From: an uncultured Eubacteriales bacterium
GTDB lineage: Bacteria; Bacillota; Clostridia; Oscillospirales; UBA644
Direction of reading: 5' to 3'
Length of the DNA: 8,696 bases
Assembly: GCA_959604355.1 (NCBI GenBank)
Contig: CAUHAO010000036.1
Location: 1-8,696, forward strand
Of this stretch, positions 1 through 5,437 are shown piece after piece. The notes under the pieces were generated by a model that saw only the letters and a program-made list of their open reading frames with translations, was not told where the DNA came from and did not search any database. The position numbers were made by a program, and so were the translations under genes. Within the stretch, counting starts at the first letter, position 1. The number at the start of each line of letters is the position of its first letter.

Positions 1-210
1 ACTGCGATGTGTTTTGGTGCGAGGTAGGTTACTGCGATGTGTTTTGGTGCGAGGTAGGTTACTGCGATGTGTTTTGGTGCGAGGTCGCTTGCAGCGAGGT
101 GTTTTGGTGCGAGGTAGCTTGCAGCGAGGTGTTTTGGTGCGAGGTAGCTTGCAGCGAGGTGTTTTGGTGCGAGGTAACTTGCTGGGATGTGCTTTGGTGC
201 GAGGTAGGTT
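1..210. repeat. 30-bp tandem repeat array, 7 units, open at left edge
   Basis: Seven head-to-tail 30-bp units start in register at base 1, so the array probably continues upstream. Within each unit a 15-bp block, GTTTTGGTGCGAGGT, is nearly invariant (one C substitution in the last unit). It alternates with a 15-bp block that varies: AGGTTACTGCGATGT early, AGCTTGCAGCGAGGT in the middle, AACTTGCTGGGATGT late. Both blocks end in GCGAKGT or a close relative, so a heptamer recurs every 15 bp. Units 1 and 2 are identical, as are the middle ones, which fits recent slippage or unequal crossing-over. The period is a multiple of three, so several frames stay open, but none has a ribosome binding site or a sensible protein, so I treat the array as noncoding. 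Function unknown. Confidence 0.93.
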
Positions 211-290
211 ACTGTTGAACGGCGATATCCCCGACCGTTTTTTTAAAGGTAGGCGACACTTTGCCGCAGAAGTGCGGCTGACCGACGCAA
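211..290. other. Spacer with T-run and small hairpin, no gene
   Basis: This stretch separates the two repeat arrays. AACGG (218-222) can pair with CCGTT (235-239), which runs into seven Ts (238-244). That would be a weak terminator for something reading in from the left, but the stem is only 5 bp with a 12-nt loop. A perfect 6-bp stem, GCCGCA/TGCGGC with a GAAG loop, lies at 263-278 and has no T-run, so it is not a terminator by itself. I see no coding sequence. Confidence 0.35.
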
Positions 291-383
291 AGGCATTGAT
301 TTCATCAAAAAGGCATTGATTTCGCCAAAAAGGCATTGATTTCGCCAAAAAGGCATTGATTTCGCCAAAAAGTCATTGATTTC
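291..383. repeat. 20-bp tandem repeats, 4 full and 1 partial, ending in the -35 box
   Basis: The unit AGGCATTGATTTCGCCAAAA occurs at 291-310 (ATC in place of GCC), 311-330, 331-350 and 351-370. A partial fifth copy at 371-383 has AGTC in place of AGGC. Each unit carries TTGATT, a good sigma-A -35 hexamer, and a run of five As. The A-runs recur every 20 bp, close to two helical turns, as in intrinsically bent DNA. GCC-AAAAA-GGC forms a small palindrome at 324-334 and 344-354. The fifth copy supplies the -35 box of the promoter of the secreted protein, so the array sits where an UP element or activator array would be. Confidence 0.92.
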
Positions 384-404
384 TTACCCTGTATGTGATA
401 TAAT
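376..404 (+). promoter_or_regulatory. Strong sigma-A promoter for the secreted repeat protein
   Basis: The -35 box TTGATT (376-381) and the perfect -10 box TATAAT (399-404) are exactly 17 bp apart, and TGA just before the -10 gives an extended -10. An A-run at 367-371 sits just upstream of the -35. Transcription would start near 411, giving a leader of about 75 nt. The leader is AT-rich and contains GATA-N5-TATC (418-430), a weak candidate operator. It ends in GGAGG (474-478), 7 nt before the ATG at 486. Confidence 0.85.
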
Positions 405-485
405 TTCAATAAACGGGGATAACCGGTATCACAATAAATATTCATTAAACATATACAAAGAGTAATTTAATCCGGAGGGAACATA

Positions 486-2537
486 ATGAAAAAGGGACTT
501 GTGAGTTTCCTTCTCTGCTTCGCGATGTGTCTGTCTCTTGTGTCTGCGGCGGATTTCGCGGCTAATGCGGAGGGCGAAGAGGATATGTATACCATAACAG
601 TAACGGACGACGGCAAAGGTTCGGTACTGTGTGACTATGAGCAGGCGAAGTACGGAACGCGCGTTACGGTCATTGCAAGAGCATATTTCGGATATCGCTT
701 TAAGAACTGGGGCGTGACCGACGGCGTTGTGCTTTCAGACCATAACAGCGGAAAAACATATTTTTCCATGCCCGCGAAGAACGTAAGCATCTCGGCCTAC
801 TTTGAAAAAGACCCCTATCAGATAACAAGCATTTCCATAAACGGGCTTCCCGACCCCGAAGACGGTGGAAAAGCTGCTTCCGGAAAGCTGAGTGCGCCCG
901 CGGGTGCTCATTATACGGCGACATACGGGACATGGACGGACGCTTCCACAGGCAGCGCCGTCACGAGATTTGACGGCGGCGGAAAGTATAGCGCGAATAT
1001 AAGATTTACCGCCGGACAGGGCTATTACATAGGAAATGTTTCGGAGCTCAAGGTCACTGTCAACGGAAAGAGCGCCACGCTTGTCGACAGCGATAACGGC
1101 GTCGACGGCGACCCCTTAACCGGCACGCACAAATGGGTCGTATATTCCGTAAGGCTTGATTGCGCCGTTGATGCGGCAAATCACGCTGTTAAAGTCAACG
1201 ACGGTATCGCAAGTCTTGACGGAACGAGGGCAGACGTGATATCAAAAGCGAAAAAGGGAGCAACCGTCACGATAATCGCCGATGAAAAAGACAAGATACA
1301 TGTTTTCGAGAAATGGGAAGTCGTGAGCGGTAACGTGAGCCTCTCCTCTTTTACGTCTTCCACGGCCACATTCGTAATGCCCGACGGGAACGTGGAAATA
1401 AGCGCTGTATATAAAACCACCTGCGAACATGAAAACACAGAGGTGCGCAATATCAGAGCCGCGACCTGTGTCGAGGAAGGCTATACGGGCGACATTTACT
1501 GCAAGAGGTGCGGCACGAAGCTTTCGGAAGGCGTGAATACGGAAAAATCGGAGCACACCCCGGGCGAATGGGTCATTGATAAAGCCGCGGACGTGGGCGT
1601 CGAAGGCTTGAAACATCGGGAATGTTCCGTATGCCATGAGATCGTCGCAACGGAAACGATTCCCGCGCTCGATAAGGCGTGCGAGCATGACCGCACAGAG
1701 CTGAAAAACGTGAAGACCGCCACCTGTATCGAAGAAGGCTATACCGGAGACAAATACTGCGCGGAATGCGGCAAGCTCCTCGAAAAAGGCGAAAAAACCG
1801 GAAAAACGGCGCACAAGGCGAGTGAGTGGATAATCGACAAAGCCGCGACTGACAGCGCTGCGGGCTCGAAGCATACGGAATGTACGGTCTGCCGCGCGAC
1901 GCTTGAAACCGAAATAATCCCGATACTTGAAAAAACCTGCGCTCACAGATTTACAGAGCTGAGAAACGTAAGACTTGCGAGCTGCACCGAGAAAGGCTAC
2001 ACGGGAGACAGATACTGCACCGAGTGCGGCAAAAAACTTGCTTCCGGTACGGAAACGACAAAAACATCGCATGTCATTGGCCCGTGGATAGTCGACACTC
2101 CCGCGGACGTGGGGTCGGAGGGCTTCCAGCACAGAGAATGCATAAACTGTCACACGGTGCTTGATACGAAAGTTCTTGCAGCGCTTGAAGAGCCCTGCGA
2201 ACATAAAAGCACGGAGATAAGGAACACGAAGAAAGCAACCTGCATCGGGGAAGGCTATACCGGCGATACATATTGCAGAAGCTGCGGCAAGCTTGTTTCT
2301 GAAGGCGAGCCGATACCGCAGGCAGACCATAAATTCTGGTACGGCAAATGCAATGTCTGCGGCGCGGAAGATCCCGATTATAAGCCGGTGGATTATGACG
2401 ACCCGTCTTATTCCGAAGTCGACGAGGAAAACAGTCGCCGTGCGAAGAAGACCGCGATATTGCTGCTGGGATGCGGAGTTTTGTTCGCCGCAGCTGCAGG
2501 AATCGTTATCGCGGTCAAGAAAAAACGCAGATTTTAA
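486..2537 (+). CDS. Secreted, membrane-anchored repeat protein with InlB-like and Cys/His-rich modules
   Basis: 683 residues; role unknown, probably at the cell surface. A signal peptide (1-28) has lysines 2-3, a hydrophobic core and a likely cleavage after ANA. Residues 33-112 and about 229-312 look like divergent InlB B-repeat (Flg_new-type) domains, with FKNW and FEKW cores and SMPAKNVSI or VMPDGNVEI endings. Residues 113-228 form a beta-rich domain I do not recognise. From Cys313 come four repeats starting at Cys313, 399, 485 and 571, exactly 86 residues apart. Each has C-x-H, Cys16, YCxxCG and His45; the first three add HxxCxxC and the fourth is shortened by 16 residues. The cysteines could bind metal or form disulfides. 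The end (656-677) is one membrane helix followed by KKKRRF, with no LPxTG sorting motif. GGAGG lies 7 nt before the ATG. The gene is monocistronic between a strong promoter and a terminator. Ligand unknown; adhesion or wall binding is a guess. Confidence 0.9.
   Translation: MKKGLVSFLLCFAMCLSLVSAADFAANAEGEEDMYTITVTDDGKGSVLCDYEQAKYGTRVTVIARAYFGYRFKNWGVTDGVVLSDHNSGKTYFSMPAKNVSISAYFEKDPYQITSISINGLPDPEDGGKAASGKLSAPAGAHYTATYGTWTDASTGSAVTRFDGGGKYSANIRFTAGQGYYIGNVSELKVTVNGKSATLVDSDNGVDGDPLTGTHKWVVYSVRLDCAVDAANHAVKVNDGIASLDGTRADVISKAKKGATVTIIADEKDKIHVFEKWEVVSGNVSLSSFTSSTATFVMPDGNVEISAVYKTTCEHENTEVRNIRAATCVEEGYTGDIYCKRCGTKLSEGVNTEKSEHTPGEWVIDKAADVGVEGLKHRECSVCHEIVATETIPALDKACEHDRTELKNVKTATCIEEGYTGDKYCAECGKLLEKGEKTGKTAHKASEWIIDKAATDSAAGSKHTECTVCRATLETEIIPILEKTCAHRFTELRNVRLASCTEKGYTGDRYCTECGKKLASGTETTKTSHVIGPWIVDTPADVGSEGFQHRECINCHTVLDTKVLAALEEPCEHKSTEIRNTKKATCIGEGYTGDTYCRSCGKLVSEGEPIPQADHKFWYGKCNVCGAEDPDYKPVDYDDPSYSEVDEENSRRAKKTAILLLGCGVLFAAAAGIVIAVKKKRRF
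1422..2369 (+). repeat. Coding repeat: four 258-bp (86-residue) units, last one shortened
   Basis: Units start at 1422, 1680, 1938 and 2196, each opening with the TGC of a CxH motif. The period of 258 bp is exact through three units. The fourth ends early, near 2369, because about 16 residues between His45 and the final CxxC are missing. The units differ at many bases and residues while Cys, His, Gly-Tyr-Thr-Gly and Trp positions are kept, which points to old duplications under protein-level constraint and not recent slippage. Confidence 0.9.
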
Positions 2538-2584
2538 TCGCAGGATACTGACGCAATAAGTCAAATATAACTTAAAACAGCGAA

Positions 2585-2622
2585 AAACACCGCAGATGTC
2601 ACGTCGGCGGTGTTTCTCTTTT
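2585..2622. terminator. Rho-independent terminator, probably bidirectional
   Basis: AAACACCGC (2585-2593) pairs perfectly with GCGGTGTTT (2607-2615). The loop can add a short inner stem (GATG with CGTC). On the plus strand CTCTTTT follows and ends the secreted-protein transcript. On the minus strand the stem runs into TTTTTCG, so it can also end the noc transcript. This fits the convergent gene arrangement. Confidence 0.82.
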
Positions 2623-2659
2623 GGAAAGGAGAAAAACAGAAGAAAAGAGAGAAAGCAAA

Positions 2660-3457
2660 TCAATGTTTGCGCGTTACGGTTATCGTGTAACGGACGCAGT
2701 CGTCGAGCTCCTCGGTCTGCATTTTTGCCGCGAAGCCGGAGTCCCGCATCATTTTTACGGTGCGGGTGAAGGAATTGGAATAAAGGCGCAGGTCGCGGCA
2801 GAAACCGATACGGCGAGGCTTTTTTTTCGGGGGGCATTGCAGTACGGCGAGGTATTGCTCGAATTCGGCGACATTCCAGCCGTTCTTTTTGGCGGCGGCG
2901 ACGGCGCAGAGCATTTTGTCCTCGTCGGTGAGTGAAAGCAAGGCTCGCGCGTGGCGTTCGGTGAGGTTTGCCTCGGTTATCGCGGTGCGGACTTTGTCGG
3001 GAAGACGCAGCAGACGCAGTTTGTTCGCGACGGAGGATTGAGTTTTGCCCGTCTTTTCTGCCGCCTGCTGTTGGGTCATGCCGGAAAGACGGATGAGGTC
3101 GTCGAGGCCTTTGGCTTCCTCGAAAAAGCTGAGGTCACGCCGCTGAAGGTTCTCAACGAGCGTTATAAGCGCCGACGACGTGTCGTCAACGTCCGCGATG
3201 ATGCAGGGTACATGACGCATCTCGTTGCGTTTTGCGGCGCGCAGGCGGCGTTCGCCCGCGATGAGTTCATACGTGCCTTCGCCGCGATAGCGCACGGTCA
3301 GGGGTTGGATTATCCCGATGTTTTTTATGCTCTCGCACAGTCCGTCCAACGCTTCGGGGTCGAAGTCTGTGCGGGGCTGGGTCGGCGACGCAACGATACA
3401 TTCCACCGGCAGGTCGAGAAGTCTGCGGTTGTATTTTTCAAGTAATCCTGAGTTCAT
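2660..3457 (-). CDS. noc: Nucleoid occlusion protein (ParB/Spo0J family, Noc type)
   Basis: 265 residues. Noc proteins are CTP-dependent DNA clamps that bind chromosomal sites and keep the division septum off the nucleoid. Visible parts: a ParB N-terminal domain from about residue 16 with QPRTDFD and GIIQPL; the CTP-binding box GERRLRA (68-74); ENLQRRDLSFFEEA (102-115); a helix-turn-helix around 127-152; and a short C-terminal domain (about 219-265, RDLRLYSNSF...YTITV) that resembles Noc more than Spo0J. Residues 4-16 could form an amphipathic helix like the membrane-targeting helix of Bacillus Noc (inference). Start choice: a GTG at 3469 is in frame, but it overlaps the ribosome binding site GGAGG (3469-3473). 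The ATG at 3457 is correctly spaced and preferred. No parA, spo0J or rsmG, common neighbours of noc, is seen in this window. The alternative is a chromosomal ParB. Confidence 0.88.
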   Translation of the reverse strand: MNSGLLEKYNRRLLDLPVECIVASPTQPRTDFDPEALDGLCESIKNIGIIQPLTVRYRGEGTYELIAGERRLRAAKRNEMRHVPCIIADVDDTSSALITLVENLQRRDLSFFEEAKGLDDLIRLSGMTQQQAAEKTGKTQSSVANKLRLLRLPDKVRTAITEANLTERHARALLSLTDEDKMLCAVAAAKKNGWNVAEFEQYLAVLQCPPKKKPRRIGFCRDLRLYSNSFTRTVKMMRDSGFAAKMQTEELDDCVRYTITVTRKH

Positions 3458-3483
3458 TTTTTCTGCCACCTCCGTGCATCCTT

Positions 3484-3512
3484 ATTGTAGCGCATCGCGG
3501 CGTAAAAATCAA
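3484..3512 (-). promoter_or_regulatory. Sigma-A promoter for noc
   Basis: On the minus strand, TTGATT (3507-3512) and TACAAT (3484-3489) are separated by exactly 17 bp. Transcription would begin near 3477. The leader is then only about 20 nt, just enough to hold GGAGG (3469-3473) before the ATG at 3457. A start at the upstream GTG would leave about 8 nt with no ribosome binding site. Confidence 0.78.
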
Positions 3513-3660
3513 GAAAAACCGTTCGACCGTATTTACGTTTCGACAGAAAAATCGCGTCATTTGCCGTCGTTCGGCGGCGGTTCGGCGGGGCATAAGGCAG
3601 AAAATATCGGTTATTGGAGAAATTTTCTTTGACCTAATTGCGAACATTCGGCGCGGGGTA

Positions 3661-3689
3661 TTGAAAAAAACGCGCGTAAGTGGTAAAAT
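3661..3689 (+). promoter_or_regulatory. Sigma-A promoter for trmL and the membrane gene
   Basis: TTGAAA (3661-3666) and TAAAAT (3684-3689) are 17 bp apart, and TGG before the -10 gives an extended -10. The start would fall near 3696, about 27 nt before the trmL ATG. AGAGG (3707-3711) serves as ribosome binding site. Between this promoter and the noc promoter lies a GC-rich 6-bp hairpin, GCCGTC/GGCGGC with a GTTC loop (3563-3578), of unknown role. Confidence 0.78.
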
Positions 3690-3722
3690 TACGGTATACA
3701 GTCGAAAGAGGACGGACAGAAT

Positions 3723-4223
3723 ATGAAAAATCTCGCTGTGGCTCTCATTGAGCCTGAGATACCTCAGAACACGGGCAATATTTCGCGCACATGCGCCTGT
3801 ACGGGGGTGCAGCTGCATCTTGTGAAGCCGCTCGGCTTTTCGATAGACGACGCTCATCTGCGCCGCGCAGGGCTGGACTACTGGAGCGAACTCGACTTAC
3901 ATATACATGAGAGCCTTGACGCGTTTCTGGCGTGGGCAAAGGAGCATGACAGACCTCTGCTTTTCGCGAGCACGAAGAGCGCAAAGACGTATTCCGACGC
4001 GGAGTATCCCGACGGGTGCATCGTGCTTTTCGGCAAGGAGACGAAGGGGCTGCCCGAAGACCTGCTCAGGGCGAATTATGATAAATGTATCCGCATCCCG
4101 ATGAAGGGGAACGTGAGAAGCCTTAATCTTTCCAATTCCGTGGCGATAATCGTTTACGAGGCGCTGCGGCAGGACGGGTTTGAGGGGCTTGCGGAGTGCG
4201 GACATCTGAAAGGGATAGACTGA
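3723..4223 (+). CDS. trmL: tRNA (cytidine(34)-2'-O)-methyltransferase
   Basis: 166 residues, close to the usual length of about 155-170 for this family. TrmL (YibK) is a cytoplasmic SPOUT methyltransferase that uses S-adenosylmethionine to methylate the ribose 2'-O of the wobble base in certain leucine tRNAs. The three family signatures are present: PEIPQNTGNISR (11-22), LFGKETKGLP (102-111) and RIPM...VRSLNLSNSVAIIVYEALRQ (124-150), the last two forming the trefoil-knot cofactor site. The ATG at 3723 follows AGAGG by 11 nt. Its TGA overlaps the ATG of the next gene (TGATG), so the two are probably translated together. The match is strong; another SPOUT ribose methyltransferase is much less likely at this length. 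Confidence 0.94.
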   Translation: MKNLAVALIEPEIPQNTGNISRTCACTGVQLHLVKPLGFSIDDAHLRRAGLDYWSELDLHIHESLDAFLAWAKEHDRPLLFASTKSAKTYSDAEYPDGCIVLFGKETKGLPEDLLRANYDKCIRIPMKGNVRSLNLSNSVAIIVYEALRQDGFEGLAECGHLKGID

Positions 4224-5233
4224 TGGACGACGAAAGACTCACCTTTGAGGAGCAGAAGCTGCGCGAGGACTCGAACGTGCTTTTCAACGGAATTTTTACG
4301 GCGGGCACGGTGGGGCTGATGCTTCTGTTTCTCGTGTCGCTCGTGACGGGCGGCATAGAGCAAATACGCGAGCCGCAGGTGCGGTTTTATCTGCGCACGG
4401 CGCTTGTTCCGCTGCTTCGCTCGGCGGCGGTGCTTCTGCCGTTTCTGATATATAATCATCGTCAGAACAGACCTCTTTCGGGGCGTGAAAAAGAGCAAAA
4501 AACGAACCTGTTCCAAGTCGTGCTGTGTGCCGTTGCGGCAGTAGGCGCGGGGATTGCTGCCAGATGGCTTTCGGACGTTATAAGAGGTGTGCTGACGGAG
4601 CACGGATACGTCGTTTCGGGTGGCTCGATGCCCTTGGGCGGCGGGGTGATTCAAAACGCGGTGTATATACTTCTGCCGACGCTCATTTACGCGGCGGCGT
4701 ACACGGTGACGTATTCGATGACAGCGACGGATAAGCTTTCGAGGATCAATGTCGGCGCGGCGCTGGTGCTTCCCGCGATGATATGTGCGCTGAGCACGGT
4801 GTCGTTTGATAACGTATTATGCGTGTTCGTTATCGGGTTTTTCTCGGCGTGGGCGTACATCAAAACGATGTCCGCGTGGGCGACGGCGGCGGTCTGGGCA
4901 GCAGGCCTGGGCGCTGTAGGAGTGTATGACGTGTGCGACGTGAACATGACAGTAGGCGCGGCTGTGGCTGTGGCTGCGGCGGTCGCGGCGGCGCTCGTGC
5001 TTGTGCTCGTTTTCGGAGTGCCGAAGAGACTGCCAATGCGCTATGCGGAAGAGGGACAGCCCTTGAGCGGCGGCAAAACTCTGCTCGGGCTTGCGCGTGC
5101 GGAGATATTCTGGATATTCTTTATCGCGGCGGTCGTTGCGCTCGTGTTCACAGGGCTGGCGGATCCCGATTTTGAAGTCCCGGGCATGGACACGGCAGGA
5201 AGAATGATGCAGAATATAAAAACGCAAATGTAG
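4223..5233 (+). CDS. Polytopic membrane protein of unknown function
   Basis: 336 residues; I do not recognise a family. After an acidic, charged N-terminus (MDDERLTFEEQKLREDSN) there are about nine hydrophobic segments, near residues 22-42, 58-77, 95-118, 140-165, 175-194, 198-214, 217-236, 243-265 and 290-311. The cytoplasmic-looking loops at 79-94 and 268-288 share the short motif PLSG. The C-terminus is short. No CPBP/CAAX protease motifs, nucleotide-binding loop or transporter signature is visible. Start choice: a GTG at 4196 is in frame inside trmL, but the ATG at 4223 overlaps the trmL stop as TGATG and has AAAGGG 8 nt upstream, so it is preferred. It is expressed from the trmL promoter and ends at a strong terminator. 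Coupling to trmL says little about function. Confidence 0.85.
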   Translation: MDDERLTFEEQKLREDSNVLFNGIFTAGTVGLMLLFLVSLVTGGIEQIREPQVRFYLRTALVPLLRSAAVLLPFLIYNHRQNRPLSGREKEQKTNLFQVVLCAVAAVGAGIAARWLSDVIRGVLTEHGYVVSGGSMPLGGGVIQNAVYILLPTLIYAAAYTVTYSMTATDKLSRINVGAALVLPAMICALSTVSFDNVLCVFVIGFFSAWAYIKTMSAWATAAVWAAGLGAVGVYDVCDVNMTVGAAVAVAAAVAAALVLVLVFGVPKRLPMRYAEEGQPLSGGKTLLGLARAEIFWIFFIAAVVALVFTGLADPDFEVPGMDTAGRMMQNIKTQM

Positions 5234-5251
5234 TTAATAAAGCAAGATAAA

Positions 5252-5287
5252 CGCCCGTGCGTCGCTGACGCACGGGCGCGGTTTTTT
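5252..5287 (+). terminator. Strong rho-independent terminator after the trmL operon
   Basis: CGCCCGTGCGTC (5252-5263) pairs perfectly with GACGCACGGGCG (5267-5278) around a 3-nt GCT loop, followed by CG and six Ts (5282-5287). It ends the trmL and membrane-protein transcript. On the minus strand it is followed only by TTTATC, so it would be weaker as a stop for gpr. Confidence 0.93.
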
Positions 5288-5300
5288 GCAGTAAGCGGCA

Positions 5301-5362
5301 AGGGGGCGGCGGCGCAAATTCACGGTAAGGCAGGGGGCGGCGGCGCAAATTCACGGGAAGTT
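5301..5362. repeat. Two-copy 31-bp tandem duplication
   Basis: Bases 5301-5331 and 5332-5362 are a direct tandem duplication. The first 25 bp of each copy are identical, from AGGGGGCGGCGGCGC to AAATTCACGG; the last six diverge. It lies between the terminator of the rightward operon and the 3' end of gpr, outside any gene. Each copy holds a G-rich run followed by TTCACGG. Confidence 0.85.
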
Positions 5363-5365
5363 GCA

Positions 5366-5394
5366 CGCCGTGTGCCGCGCAGAGGCACACGGCG
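5366..5394. other. GC-rich 11-bp hairpin downstream of gpr
   Basis: CGCCGTGTGCC (5366-5376) pairs perfectly with GGCACACGGCG (5384-5394) around a 7-nt loop. On the minus strand it follows gpr by about 45 nt and could end or protect its transcript, but only a poor T-run (AACTT) follows. A second perfect inverted repeat, CGTAAAA-GATA-TTTTACG (5425-5442), overlaps the gpr stop codon. Confidence 0.5.
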
Positions 5395-5437
5395 CGCGCG
5401 GAGCGCGTGCCGCCGCGGGTTGTGCGTAAAAGATATT

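Noticed and set aside
1..210. CRISPR array
   Set aside because: Units are contiguous with an alternating 15/15 structure; the intervening blocks are near-copies of each other, not unique spacers, and no cas gene is present.
9..319. Small proteins made of decapeptide repeats on the plus strand
   Set aside because: The frames stay open only because the unit is 30 bp. Several frames on both strands are open, there is no ribosome binding site, and the composition (Trp, Cys, Val repeats) is not protein-like.
1820..1835. DnaA box-like TGGATAA
   Set aside because: It is an isolated near-match inside the codons of the conserved EWII segment of a repeat; no cluster of boxes is seen.
1242..2837. Long open frame antisense to the secreted repeat protein
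   Set aside because: It mirrors the repeated codon pattern of the plus-strand gene, crosses the terminator and runs into noc. The plus-strand gene has a promoter, ribosome binding site, signal peptide and terminator.
2621..2935. Plus-strand frame after GGAAAGGAG opposite the 3' end of noc
   Set aside because: The purine-rich stretch looks like a ribosome binding site, but the frame is opposite conserved noc sequence and has no family features.
5175..5188. CCCGGG as a Noc binding site inside the membrane protein gene
   Set aside because: Only the central six bases and a few flanks match the Bacillus site, and it lies in coding sequence, so it is likely chance.
4223..5233. CPBP/CAAX-type membrane protease
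   Set aside because: The protein has the right size and many helices, but the EExxxR and the conserved histidine motifs are not present.
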